A DNA stretch of 60,000 nt from Lineus longissimus (taxonomy: Eukaryota > Nemertea > Pilidiophora > Heteronemertea > Lineidae), in assembly GCF_910592395.1 (NCBI RefSeq), contig NC_088314.1, positions 436,001 through 496,000 on the forward strand, given 5' to 3'. The notes below the pieces were generated by a model that saw only the letters and a program-made list of their open reading frames with translations, was not told the origin of the DNA and did no database searches. The position numbers and the translations under genes are program-made. This document shows positions 25,401 to 39,142 of this stretch, piece by piece. Every line of letters begins with the position of its first letter. Within the stretch, counting starts at the first letter, position 1.

Positions 25401-27872
25401 TGGCTGTTACCATGAGTACCAAAACATCTGGCCCCGCCGATGAAGCCTTCTCATCGCTCTGCCTCCATGGAGATTCCATTACTCCGTATCGAGATATCGG
25501 GTGCTCAACCACAACAGCTAATATTGAACATGCCCTGTTATCATTTCTGCAAACATTTCCTTGTCCGAAGAGGCGACAAACAATTTAGGGACAGTGTTTT
25601 CGTCAGTAAGTAATATTTTGAAAGTGGCTTATGTTCGGAACGGAATTGTCAATCTGGTGACCTTGATGGTAGATCAAAAGCCTCTTGCATTGAGGATTTT
25701 GTATGAAGCCATATGATTACAGAATCAGTGGAAATTGACGATCGATAATTTCTGTCAGAAGGCGGGTAGCTTTTTGTCCCCTATTTCAGGTTGCGCAATG
25801 AATGATGACATCGCACTCGCGAAGGTCACCGTACATTGATAAATCAGCCGAGTTCAAAAAGTATGTTTGATTAATTGGGTGATAACACAAAATCTCTCCA
25901 TGGGCCAGCCCTGTAGTTCTTGAGACGGATGGCAGCGTAAGGCCTTGTGGCGACTACAGATGATTCGCGGAGAAAACCGATGATGTTACATATTCATTGA
26001 ATCCTTAAATCGAATGATCGCCCTGCTGTCTCAGCGTGCTGGCGATGAAATGTTGAAGGGGCGTGATCAGAATGGTGCACGGTTCCCCAATCAAACCCTG
26101 GAAATTGGTCTGGGGTCCTGAGGATGACTTTGCCGATAGAATATCTGTAGGCGCTGTTGTTTGCTGTTGCTAAGGTTTTAAATGAGGTCTTATATGACTA
26201 GCATTCTGCCTTTACATTGCTTGCGTGACAAACACTCTGCCATTGGATTCAAAGGAAGTGGCAGGGGCTCGTGACAGGCCAGGGATACATGAAAACTTGA
26301 TGTGTTAGGCTGCGGTGGGAATGGCTTGAACCACGTCCAAACTCACATTAAGTACTCGAAAACATATCAAGTTTGATGCAATCCTGGACTGTTGTCTCTT
26401 CCGATTGTCTCCAGAATGCATGTTCGGACCACACTGTTGGTGTTAATCACCTGTTGCTCGTTGGGCAAGACCGAACCAGTCCATGAAGGAGCCCTCCAAC
26501 CTGTCTCAGAGATCCGGCACCGGACCTCTGGTGTGCAATTAGCTGATGATTGACGTATGCCAACCTGAAAACTGATCATGGTAATCCACCTAAAATCCAC
26601 CAAAAATCGAATCATCATCAAAGCTTGTTGGGACCTTGTTTATGGCATTTTACTGATAATGTAACAGTGGTGTTGCAATTAAGAGCCAAGTAACGGTGGA
26701 CTGGGCAAGGATATAGGGCCATATTGATTGGGGATAATCGTGCTTATGAAATCTACGATTGGAATGGCCTACGATGGCAGCTATCGGATGCATGTTGTAT
26801 TGGATGCTATGGTGGCTCCCGCTCCCTTATTTCATATCTTTTGTCTCGCATCTAGAGCTGTTATTTCCGGCCTGAGAGTACCACTTCAACGCGCTGTTCC
26901 TAATGTATCAATTGATTCGCAAATGAAGGAGAGAAAGCAGTCATGCTTTGGCTCCATTTCATATCAAGAATGGTCATGTCTAAAAGAGACTTGTGTGAGG
27001 TTTATACACAAGATTAACCGTTGAGTCGGCTTGACTTAGATCTATTCCAGTTCAAGGCTGAAGAAGACTTCACCTTCATAGAGTGGTTTCACGTGACGTC
27101 ATCACTTGCCTTGATGGAGGGACAGACAATAGAAAGCAATTAAAGCCCAAATGGACAACATTTGATTCAGTTAGGTCAGGCATGGACAAACTTTGTTCTG
27201 CCCTCTTACATGGCTGACCGTAAAACACTCCATATGAAGTGTATGGTATAAGTTTATTGGTAATTTGGTACTAACACAATGGCTTACAATAGGTGCATTG
27301 TTATGGAATGTTAAGTCCTGGCATTGAAATTTGAAACCTTTTTTGTAGCCAATGCTTTAACATGTTTGTGAATGAGTGACTCTGGAGGCTTTTGACATGA
27401 GCACTTGGAACAAGCTTTCAAAATGAGTATATCTATTGGGCCAAAGAAACTCATTCTCTTCATCTAAGGTATCAGAATAGAATGTACTTCCTTTACTTTG
27501 TGGTAGATATTGTTTACTTGCAACATGCTATGTCCAAACCTCTCCTGTAGAGTCTCAAGTCAATAAACCTCTCCATAAAGATTCTCCTACTCAACGTTTC
27601 TTATTTCGTCATCTTCTAGTTGTCTACATTGATTGAATTAGGTTTGCTGAGTTCGGACATCTCAATATTTCATTGAAGCAAGAAAACTCGCAAGTACTGA
27701 CTCAGACGTTCTGTTTATAGTTTTCTTGCAGACGACACTTTGATGAGACTGCCATATCCTCATGTTTATAAGGTTTCTTGAATGCTTTATTAGCCTGCGT
27801 CAGTTACACGAGCACGTGCAGTTCATATAAGTTACAACATTGTCCAGAATTGTGAAGAATTATAACCCGACG

Positions 27873-28110
27873 ACCATTCGTTGGAAACCTCGCAATCAGC
27901 ACTTTATGATGGTACCAATAATGAACCTTTTGACATAACCATTCATTGGAAAGCTCTCGATGAACACTTTATGATGGTACCATTAATGAACCTTTTGACA
28001 TGACCATTCATTGGAAAGCTCTCGATGTGTACCATCTGAAGAAACCATTGGTAAAGCCATTAACATTACCACTCGTTGAGGTTGAGAAACTCTCGGTCTC
28101 CCTTACTCAA
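27873..28110. repeat. 65-bp tandem repeat, about 3.6 copies
   Basis: Units start at ACCATTC(A/G)TTGGAAA in 27873, 27938 and 28003, then at a diverged ACCACTCGTTGAGG in 28068. The period is exactly 65 bp throughout. Copies 2 and 3 are the most alike. Confidence 0.85.
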
Positions 28111-28639
28111 CAATAGATAAGACAACTCAAAGGCACCTCCCAGTAAACTGATGCCATATCAGTGAAGCCTTACGTTATTTCTGTCTTCCATCTTCAATCT
28201 TGTAGATGTCTTTCAGACACCATCATGTGAGTTACTTCTCCACTTCGAGTCAATCAGTTACAAGTACAAGACAAGACGTTCTTGTCCGGCTTGGCGATAT
28301 CCCGCTCCATATCCGTTACCGGCATTGCTGTGATCATCATTCATAATCCTGACCAGCGAATCTCTCTCTCTTTCGGTCTATTTAAATCTTGACCTATGAA
28401 TTATTGATGTTTGGTAGGTGAGTCTCATGATAATAAGGTACCACTGTAGCCTGACGCGCGCTGAAAATCAATAACTTTTATGTCCGTGAAAAATCGGGCA
28501 GTGTGGGCCTTGGCTGCTAAGCCATCCTATGGCTTGCGTTTATCTCTCTGATGAGACGATTTATTTATTCAGTGTTGACCATTGAATAATTGTTTTATCT
28601 GGATGTGTTGTGGCTCAACTGGCTATATCATGAGTACTG

Positions 28640-28836
28640 GCCACTCAATTTTGACTTCTTTGCTACTAACCCTTACCCTAACCCTGAAAAAATTACTAAG
28701 TCCAACAATTTATTCACTGTTTTTTTTGTTTTCTGCTCAAAATGAACCAAAATCATCAGTCCCAAAACTTTTTTGACTTTGAAAGTTTTCTGAATTTTGG
28801 CTTTTTTTCTGCTAATCCTTACCCTACCTAACCCTG
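28640..28836. repeat. Duplicated segment carrying telomere-like CCCTAA strings
   Basis: CTAACCCTTACCCTAACCCT at 28666-28685 and a variant with an extra CTA at 28812-28835 are each preceded by TTTTG(A/G)CTT...CTGCTA-like sequence and followed by a run of A. The two lie 146 bp apart, so the segment is a tandem duplication. The strings resemble degenerate (CCCTAA)n telomere repeats in the same orientation. Confidence 0.65.
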
Positions 28837-30927
28837 CAAAAAATAAAAAGCTATTGAGAAACAGAGCTGCTTCACCTATGAAGTGAGGGGTTTTATTATA
28901 ATGTTGAAACATTGTATCCGCTTATAAATCACAACTCTACTTAATGTAGTCGCTGGCAGCATTGTGATTTAATACATCAACCTAATGCACAATGGACCGC
29001 TTCTACATTGTTCAACTTCGTCTGTGCGTTCGTGAAAATGAAATACAGCCGTTGCAGGATTAGATTGGTCGTATATAATATCCTGGTCATGAAACCATAT
29101 TGACTAATAAATTTGTTCACTTTTTTAATCACGAAAAACTGATTAGTGACAATATGAGAGACTTGGTTGGTGTGTTAATTTTGCTTGACATGGTTGGATG
29201 AGGCGGGCTGGGTGGAGACATGCTTGGAATAACAAGACAGTGTAAGAAGTCTTTCAAAGCAACTGCACACTGTCTCTTTGACAACTCGTAGTACAATGCA
29301 TCGAGCAGTCTACCAACGAAACTGTGCTGGGAAATCAGTACATTCATTTGTTATTGGTGTATTCGATATCTGACAATCGCAGGCCTTTATATAAAACTGA
29401 AAGTTTGCATCAAAAAAACTTTAGCTTTGACTTACTAGTGATACCGACACCACCCTTGGGATAGTCTAGTCTGATAGTTGGATGAGCTTTTTAAGCTTTT
29501 GATCCCCCATGATGGATACGTGCATCTGTTCTAGTTCAATATCAATAAGTGCGGTTTCTGTCGGGTATTGAGCTGGACTTCACCAACTCTTGAGAATAAC
29601 GCTTGCTGTGTGCATTGAGCCATCATTGTCCTGAAGCTCCCCATCGAAAAGCTAACACTTCTTAGCCAAATCCCTAATCTTTTCCCTCCAACGACCATTC
29701 GATTTTTGAAAATGCGATAATTTTAAAGACATTCCAACATATGTCATCCGTGTCTAAGCAGGCTATAATTAGCCGATGCCGAAAGTCTCAACAATTGATT
29801 TTTGCCGACGTCAGCTCTGGTAGCAGATTACAAGTCTCCATGGTGATTTCCCGGGCTTCTTTTTCTCCAAGACTTGAGCGCAGGTGACTCGATGCGTGTT
29901 GCTTTGACATCAATTGGTCGCCACCTGGGGCGAAGGCTGTCACCACAAGATGGTGTCCTGCTTTGGCAGATACACTCCCTTAGAATATTGTCTATTCACA
30001 GTTATGTTGGACGATGAGGCGTTTCACTTTGTCATCTAACATAGCAGCAAAGGCCCAACGGCTTCGTCTTCTGTTCTACACTTCTACACTGAAAGTGGAT
30101 AATAATGCCAGCTTTTTAAAGTAATTTCGTATCAAGAAAATAAAAAAACATAAAGTAGAGATGAGTGGGTTAACATTGCCTTTGATCTTTCCCAGCGTTG
30201 ACTTAGAATGATCAGAAGAGCCAGTTGTTTGCCGCTCAAATCTATGTTGCATCCTTCCAATAGCAATTAACTGAAAGCTGCTTGCTCTAGTGTCGTCATC
30301 TTACAAGTTTGAAAAATCGCTTGATTTAACATTGGCCTGCGTCGCTAATTTGCAAAAAGGGAGATTTACCGTGTTACACGATAGGAATTAGCAACACATA
30401 TTGTATCCCGTCACAATAGCATTGAATACGTCGACAGGGCTAAGGTATCAGTACACACATGTGCACCGTGTCTCCCTAGCTCTAACAGCCAGTCACCATG
30501 GAAACACCCTAGCATGTTTAGCAGGGCTAGGGGGCCCACCATCAACAAAACAGAGTGCATTTCCAAATTACCAAAGTTGAAATTAATTAAACGCATTAAT
30601 GTTAATAGCTGGATGTGATAAATGAGCGCAACTTTCGCGTTAGTTGTGGCTGGAAATGGTCAGATGTCATCGGTCGAAGTGTTATTGACTCTTTCGTGCG
30701 ATTATATTGGCGAAGCTATTAATAACTCTAGTGCCTGGACGTATACTGCTTATATAGTGGGATTAACTGGAACCTGATATGAGGCATGTCATCAATGGTT
30801 GTAGCTTTTGAAGTGGAAGAGGGTTAAATATCTGATAAAGTGCATATATCAGGAAAGATATTGTGGTGGTACAACATGAAACTCATGTTGAAAGTGATGG
30901 GTTAACTTGAGACATATTTATCAGTTG

Positions 30928-31145
30928 CTTGCAGATTTTTGCATGGTGGGTTAACGTATCTGTGTGGGCGTCTTGCAAATGGTACATGGTGGATTAACAT
31001 GAGATATCACAGTCTTTCTCGGCTGCTTGCAGATGGTACATGGTGGGTTAACCTCAGACATCTTTATCTGCTGTTAGCAGATGTTATGTGACGGGTGGCT
31101 TTCAGTTGGCTGCTTGCAGATGGTACACGGTGGGTTAACTTCCGA
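30928..31145. repeat. Degenerate minisatellite, irregular 40-54 bp units
   Basis: The core CTTGCAGATGGTACATGGTG plus GGTTAAC recurs with drift at about 30928, 30972, 31026, 31073 and 31113. Spacing is irregular because of indels between units. Confidence 0.7.
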
Positions 31146-34100
31146 ACTTCCGAACTTTTCTTACTTATGGTACATAAGCTCATCACAGCTTTTTAGTAGG
31201 AAGACGAGTCACTTTAACTTCAAAAGTCTTACTTGGCTTGCTGACTCTCCAGCGATGCACGAAAGTTTCGATTGAACGTGGAAAAGACTTTTTTACTCGT
31301 CTAGTGATGTTTTTTACCTCACTGAGCTGGCATTCTCGCGTTTCCCTGCTGACTTTAGATTCCTGCCGTGTTAGACATCCGAAACTTCCGAGCTATTCCA
31401 AACCTTCAGAAGCTTACTCTGTTTTTGAAGGGAACCTTTGTTTCAAGCAGCGCTGTCACTTCGAACTGGTTCTCATGGAAACAAATACACACATATAGTA
31501 TTGTTTCAAGCTGTGTTTCTCAATAGCCATTTAAAAACCTATAGGCTGCTAAGGTTGTGTCTCAAGGAGACTAATAATTGAGCCATATCACTGATAACAT
31601 TTTAGATATTCCTTTGTATTAATCATGACTAACTGCCTCCTTTCAGAGATGTCCTCATTTTGTAAGTATGAGAGGTATTGTTGGCTCCATTGTCAGATAG
31701 TCATGTTTTCTTTGTTAAGGGTACCACCAACAAGCACCTTTGGTTGCTGAAGCCGCCAATGCAACACCCGGTTTGCTGAATCGCGCTCAATTGTCATGTT
31801 GTCATGGCTATATTGCAGGTCACAGCATCCAAAATGGCTTGTTAGTGGAGCTCTTTACACTCTGGTTAACTCAACACTTGCTCTTTGAAATTGAAATTGA
31901 GATTGAGGATGTTCTATTCAAAGCAAGGTAAAGTCAAGTAAGTTGCTGTTTTGGACAATCCTCGCCTTGGATGTTGTGTAGAGTTGACCACCGTGTTTTG
32001 AATTGCCATGCCGTTACTACAAAAGGCCATGTGTGAAAATGTAACTCAACCAATGACACTCTGTTTGCGATTCCCTTGCTGCAGCAGCTTTGGTCACAAG
32101 TTGCGGCAATCCCGAACAGAATGAGTGATTGGGAATGTCACTTTTTCATGCCATGGTTTTCAAATGTCGACTGCATTGTATTGTATTGTCCAGGTTTAGG
32201 CGACGATAGTTTGTTTCTGTATTAACTCCCATTGCCCTTACATTCGTCCATATGCTTCCAAATATATTCCAATGAAAATGATGCTTAATTTTAATTTGCG
32301 TTAGTGACACTTCACATAATTAATACCATTTATTTCAACACACAATTTCACCTGGCTATAATTGATATGTGGCCACAACATAACTATTGTTACGAGTGGT
32401 GTTTGTGTTGGTGACAGTTCATTACCAAGCATCTGGACATGTTGATGACAGGTAGAAAACAGTTGCATATTCATCTTCCTGGTAAAGTCATTTTAGCCGT
32501 AGAGAATTAGAAGTTAGTATTTGTACCACAAGCATATGATGTCAACCTCACAGTGGTCACCAAATCTTGTTTTGGTAAACACCGTGTTTCACTGGGTGTT
32601 GGTCAATATGTTTTGTGCTGCGTCTTTTGGTCACGGAAACCCACCATAACACTGAAACAAACTCTATTGGCCTACTGCCTAATGTATTGCATAGAGTAGG
32701 TGTGATATTGCAATATGAAAATGCTGCGCAGAGGCAGACTGGTGTGTTGGAAGTTTGAGCAAACTGCAACTAACATTAAACAATCGCTTTCCTTCTCGTT
32801 AATAATGCTCCATGAGTCTGTCGAATGTGTTTGGAGCATCAGTTATTCAGTGAACCAGTTGTAAATGCCGTTTTTTTCTTGCCTTCTTCTGTAAGTCGCA
32901 TTTGCCAGTATCTACTGCACAGATCCAATGGAGAGAACTGCGTGCCACAAGCTGGCTGTCACTGGCATTGCACAGCATGTTTTGTACGTTGATCCTGTTG
33001 GATGACTATTCTGGCATGTTGCAGGGTTTTAAACAGTTGTCTGCTGAACATGTATTAATTGCATCGGTTTCAGGATTCGTTGCAAGCTTGGAGATCACTG
33101 CGCTGCTTGTCATGTTCTCATCATGGATCTGAAATGTTGTGGGAAAAGTCGGGTAACACTTTGAGGATTTTCCATCGCTAACGGTCATTACTTTGCCATC
33201 TTCCTATTAATCTGAAAGCAAAGTGGTTTTCACTTATATATTCAAGGGGGACTCCTGCTTTCTACTTTGACCGTTACGCAGCACTCCAGATCCGTAGCTT
33301 ACACCATTTCTTGTTAAGTCATTCACAGTGGAAGTCACTGAAATTGGCTGCAGTTATTATGTTTCTTGATAAATTTTGGATGAAATGATGTTTGTCAACA
33401 AGACCAGTAATAATTCTGTGACTTTCATTACTAATTAGTGTATCGTCAACCGTGAGCAGACTATTCTTGGCAACGTTGTAGTGTTTTCATGAGTTGACTG
33501 AAAGCATGCTGATCTGGTGCACATTGGATAGCGCATGCAGCTTTACAACCATCTTAGCCATTTTCACAGCTGCCAGTCTAAAGTCGACAAATACTTGTGA
33601 GTCAATTTGGGTGGTGGGCTTGGGGTGACAGAAATGCCTTGCAACTTGATCATTTATCATAAACGTATCTGTATCCAAGTATTTGCAAGTGCTTTTTATC
33701 TGTAAAGGGTGTGGTCTCTGCAGTAACGACATCGACCTCTACCTTTCAATTTGAGGAAGTGAGTATAAAGTTCTCCTTGGTGTTGATAGTGCTTGAGGTT
33801 TAATAGTAAAAGATCCCTTGTAATGACTTTTTTCGCTTCTTCAAATTTGAGGGTTAACTTGTAGATACTGTTACGTCACAAAACCTGATAGTTTATCTTG
33901 TTAGATGACTAAATAGACACAATCCTCGGATCTCAAGCCATTGTCATCTGGCCCAGATGACCTTTCAACATTGACAATGCAGTGCCTAGGATTCACCTTT
34001 ACATCGGGCCTCTCTTCGTACCCTTTGTCAGTTCCGTTACTAAGCGACATAAGATACATCTGCGCAGGATCATGTGAATTTATTGGTTTTTGCTGAGGGC

Positions 34101-36294
34101 TATGTGATATTAAATGTAAACACGGAAACATGTTGTTCCATTGCTGACTATGATCTACAGGTAGTTCTCAGCTAAAAACTTGTTTTGCTGCTACCAGATT
34201 TTGGGGGAGAGCTCTATCCTGCCTAAATGGTAAAATGTTCATATCCAGTGACAAGTCAATTGATGATATTCGTGTGGACTCCAAAAAGCATACGAGAGGG
34301 TTCATTATCATATCCTGCTGAGGCAGTTTTGGGCAGGTCTCGCCGCATTTCCGTGTTTTCTGTAGCTGTTTCTGTCTCACTATACAAGGTGTTGCTAGCT
34401 GGTATCGACAGGCGTTCACGTTCTTCTATTGGTTTTAACTGGAGGCTGTTTGATCTGACGCGTCAACATGGACATGTTTGTGCTTCGATGGTGAAATTTG
34501 GACAGAGTATTTGTTTTCATCCAATACGTAAATAACGAAAGGTCGTATGTTCGGTGGAATTTACTGAAGGCATTTGTCTTCTTGTAAACTTTAAATCTTA
34601 CAAAAAGAGACATTAAGCTGTCACGAATGTGTAGTTGTGTAGGCATCTGTGATAATGATGGACAAAACTGAAAGGCAAGGATGCATCTGAAATTGGTTGT
34701 CGATAGGGTTACAGCATAGTCTCATAGGCTGCAAGTAAAGACTACTTATAGAGAGTATCATAGCCCTTGGCGTTGTCCCAAAATCTGGCGTGATAACATT
34801 CTGTACTGGTGGCTGCAGTCCATTCGTCAGCTTCACCATTGAAAAATCATATAACTAAGCTGTAACAACTCATTAAATCATGATGCACAAACCATCGACG
34901 TCGATAATTCCTCGAAATCCTGGTGGGATACAATTGAACAGCTCGGCAGCACTGTACCTTGTAGAAACCTGTAGCGTAGTTCGATAGCGTTTTAATGAAT
35001 TTCACCATGTTATAGCTGGGACGTGATGGTGAATAACTCAATAATGGCGACACTGCTTAGCGCACCTAGTGACTGAATGTTTGGACGGTGATTTGCTGGA
35101 TGAAGGAAGCCATGAGTGGATTTATTGGGAGGTTCTTAAACAGATTTTGTCAGACAATTATCAAAGTTAGTTTTAGAGTGCAGTCTCAGAAATTGAATTT
35201 GATAGTTTCTTCGTCGAAAATGGCACTGCTGGCCGAGGGGAACCTTAGGCAGGAGGGTTCAACTTGTTGCCCCAGGTGACTAGGGAGCTCCATCCATTTA
35301 GTTTTAACGTCACTTCAAAGACAAGTGATACCCTATCCACCTGTCTCGTGAACACGCAGTTCAAAGCCTTGTGAGCTACTAAAAGGAGCTTGCTTATTAC
35401 CTGTCTGATCTTTGTCTGGTCTTCATATGTGCTATTTTGATCAGAACCCTAACTTGAAGTTATGATATATTGATAATGTATGCTAAATATAATCTAATTG
35501 ATGGCTTGTATATTCATTAAAACTTTATTTAGCTTCAACTGTAATTGACCTCAGGGACCTTGGAGAGAGTTGAATCTAATTAGAGAGAGAGAAACATAGG
35601 ATTGGCAGTCGCATTAGCGTGGCTCTGTCATGTGGAAAAAGGAGTGAAATGAATGGACTGAACAGCATGCTGGAAAGGCCGCAGAGACTAACTTAGATGG
35701 TTTAGTAGGCATGGGAGAGACCAGGGGAACGACTTCAGACAGAGAACCAAACTGCGTGGTCACAAACTCTTGTCTTGAACATACTGTAGGGATCTTGGAA
35801 AAGCTTTCAAGAAAAGAAACAATCAAAGATATTCCTGCCCTTGGGGATGAAGATCACTTGTCTGGGATGCGATTAAGGCTGCATATCCATAGTGTGTTCC
35901 CTTGCGAGCTTGTCGAGGTGTTGTTTCCTTTATCTCCATGACATGTTCCCTGGTACAACCAACGGGAACGTCCAACAAGCCAACCAAAAGTGATAAGGGA
36001 ACATGGAAGGGAAAACTGCAAAAGGGAACAGTCTATGGTTACGCAGGCTCACAGAGCAAAGGGTTAATGTCTTAATCAAGCTGCTTTCAGTCAATGTATA
36101 ACAAAGGAAAACACCTTATGTTCCCAAAAAACCTGTCTTTCTTAACGTGAGTCATATTGTGTGTGAAATGTCAATTATATTAGCGCAGGTCAAAGACATT
36201 TATAGATACTAATAGTGATAATGAGACATAGTAAGACTCTGTCTTATCTTGGTGCTATAGAAGATGTGGAGATCAAAGAATGGCTAAGATGCTT

Positions 36295-36490
36295 AGAAGA
36301 GGTGGCTAAGCTTGATGAAGGATGAAAGGAGATGGAAGGGTCACTATGTAGTTAGTTGGTCATGTTGGATGACAAGGAGAAGCTCAAGGAAGGAGGTTGA
36401 CATCTTCTCCCGAGTTACTCGCGTCTCATCCTGTTGTAGCTAAGAGGTGGCTCAGCTTGATGGAAAGAGGAAAGGACCATTGGTGTGTGG
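36295..36490. repeat. Diverged direct duplication, offset about 145 bp
   Basis: AGAGGTGGCTAAGCTTGATG near 36299 recurs as AGAGGTGGCTCAGCTTGATG near 36444, followed in both by GA- and GG-rich sequence. Only about 45 bp are clearly shared. Confidence 0.45.
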
Positions 36491-38357
36491 AGTATGTGGT
36501 TGTCAGTCTTGCCCTGGATCATATAGAGACTGCATGGTGGAAGAAAGGCGTTGAGGTCTCTAACTGCATGTAGCAACGAAGAGAGCATTTCTCTCAAGAC
36601 GAGATTTTGAGAGCAGATTCCTGGGAGAGTATAGCTATTTCAACCTGCTGTAACGTGGGGCTTATGTCCTCAGATCTAATGAGACTTAAAAGCCTGTTTC
36701 AAAGCATAGTCTGCCACAGAAGCTTTCTACGCTGTCTTTGTATCAGACTTGCCTTCTCTGTAACAAAGTGCAATGTAACTGTGAAGTCAAAGAGAGAAGT
36801 GATGAAGCATCTCCTTAATGAATAGGCTGAGAAACATGAAGAAAGAAAGGCACATATGGAAGAGACGTTGTTGGTAAATTTCAAGTTAGTTTACCCAAGA
36901 CTTAATCATTTCGTTTACGAAACAATGAGAAAGTTCTGAGCTTGTACTTTCTGAGAAATGGTCATGTAAATTGGTGTGACTCAGAGTGGTAAGAAGAAAA
37001 GTGGTCACGTAAGTTCATCCACCTTTGAAGGGCCGTGTGTTTCTCGTATTCTATCAGCGTGTTGTCCTTAGGAATATTCGGAGATCAAAGCTTGAGATAG
37101 GAACAAAGAAAGAGCAAGGTGCTTACTCTTGATCAGACAGATTGTATGTTGTTCTTAGAGACAGGCTATGAGGATGTGGCGAACGTTGGCTCGTTGGATT
37201 CATGTTTCAAGACGTGGGTTGAAATGTTGATGTTGTTTTTGTTCCAGACGAGTTTGAAGAATATCACACTATCAAAGAATCTTAGTTTAGATGCCACACC
37301 AACTTTCAACCATTAAGATCGACAGGAGTTGAATATTGTTGTCAGTAACACAACATATGCTAGCACACCACTAATTGTCTAGCCTTTATTTTCTTACATG
37401 CATAATTCATCTTCGGCTATTCAAATATTATTCATATTCAAAGGTGGGTATACCAATACTACAATAATCATATTGATCTAATATACTTGGATTATATGCT
37501 TAATAGCATCATAATACAGTTGTGGTTTGGATCATGGACACAAGGCAATATCAAGTCAAAGTTGACATAGTCAAACAAGAAGGACATTCTGTTAAAGGGG
37601 GAAATACATGATTTCATGCTGATATTTGCACTTTATTAGATTTTATCATAAAAATTGTGCATAGTTATGACTAGAACTTAAGTTACGTGGCATAAGAGGT
37701 AGAAAACAATGAAAAAAAACAGTTTAAACGACATAGACATAGATGTGCTATATATAAACTGGCTGTCGTTGGCCTGTTTGTCGGTCTATCCGATCGGGAT
37801 CATGATAGATTTTGATCATGACTAAAAGGTTTACCAACAAAATACTGAGTACATGTATGTAGTAAACAGATGGGGTACAGAGTGTTTTCTATGAATCGGT
37901 GATAAAGTTCCAAGATGGGGTCATTTCAGTTACCATTTTCGATTTGGATTATCTCGGATCAGAGGCAGGACTGATGATAGGCTAGGAGCCAAATGGATGC
38001 CATTATCAAAGTGCGTTGGTGGGCTTAAATGGACCGTATTATCGACGTCCGTTTATGGCACACACTCAATTAATACAGGTCATTGACCGACCAGAATCAC
38101 CGTTTATACTAGTGTTAATGGCATTTTCAGCAGCACATATGGATGAAATATAGTCAGCTGCTTGTGTAACTTACAGGGCTGGTTCCACCACTGTCACTTC
38201 CACCACATGTTCAACTGTTTGCCTTTTGATGTCTTGTTCTCAGACTTCACTTCGACAAACACCTTTACAGCAAGCCAGACCCTTGCCTACTCGCCCTACA
38301 CCCTGTTACTTCAAGTGGAGCATGGGTTGCCAACAGTACGCCCCTTGTTCTTCATCG

Positions 38358-38798
38358 CCTGGTCTCCTCGGTCTGTCCGGCTTCATCGCCGGGTCTCCTC
38401 AGTCTGTCCGGCTTCATCGCCGGGTCTCCTCGGTCTGTCCGGCTTCATCGCCGGGTCTCCTCGGTCTGTCCGGCTTCATCGCCGGGTCTCCTCGGTCTGT
38501 CCGGCTTCATCGCCGGGTCTCCTCGGTCTGTCCGGCTTCATCGCCGGGTCTCCTCGGTCTGTCCGGCTTCATCGCCGGGTCTCCTCGGTCTGTCCGGCTT
38601 CATCGCCGGGTCTCCTCGGTCTGTCCGGCTTCATCGCCTGGTCTCCTTGGTCTGTCCGGCTTCATCGCCGGGTCTCCTCGGTCTGTCCGGCTTCATCGCC
38701 GGGTCTCCTCGGTCTGTCCGGCTTCATCGCCTGGTCTCCTCAGTCTGTCCGGCTTCATCGCCGGGTCTCCTCGGTCTGTCCGGCTTCATCGCCGGGTG
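38358..38798. repeat. 31-bp minisatellite, 14 full units, pyrimidine-rich on + strand
   Basis: Units start every 31 bp from 38358 to 38761, with a partial unit at 38792-38798. Most are identical; variants are a CCTGG start (38358, 38637, 38730) and CAGTC for CGGTC (38389, 38730). Since 31 is not a multiple of three and the unit lacks stops in all + frames, three overlapping open frames result (up to 263 codons, 38162-38953), each a 31-residue periodic peptide. I do not call these genes. The array ends 344 bp before a Kv4 exon. Confidence 0.96.
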
Positions 38799-39142
38799 CC
38801 TTGCAAGTCTACCTGAGTACATGCCTTGTGATGTTGTTCCTTGGATTTCCCAGGCTGTGGGTGAGCCAATTCCACTTCCTCCGTAGAACCTGTAGTTTTG
38901 TCTGCCTCGCCTTGGTTGTACCCGCAAAGTCCATTTATAATTGTTTGCCATAAGAGGTTCTAGTTTCAGAGCTCGCCCCGAAAATGTAGAGGTCAAGTGA
39001 AGTCAAAGACATTGGCTGTAGCTTTCTTTCTTTCAGCTGCAGAACGTTCAACTTCCCTTGTCCTGTTATTGGTGTGTCTACCCACACAACCTCTATCATA
39101 TTCTTCACTATCTCATGTCGTTCACACATCTTCTCATTGCAG

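Larger units (their letters stand above)
17360..39142 (+). other. Kv4 intron, 21.8 kb
   Basis: The spliced peptides join cleanly as KRKAQK|KARLTRIKMAK across this gap, as in Kv4 proteins, so no coding exon appears to be missing. I found no nested gene on either strand; open frames inside are short and unrecognised. It contains a TCTG microsatellite, several diverged duplications, a 65-bp array, telomere-like strings and a 31-bp minisatellite close to its 3' end, listed separately. The remainder shows nothing I can identify. Confidence 0.85.

Noticed and set aside
38162-38953. 263-codon open frame with a 31-residue repeat, and two overlapping frames (38226-38816, 38647-38886)
   Set aside because: All are created by a stop-free 31-bp minisatellite read in three frames. 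The peptide period equals the DNA period, there is no family similarity, and it lies in a Kv4 intron.
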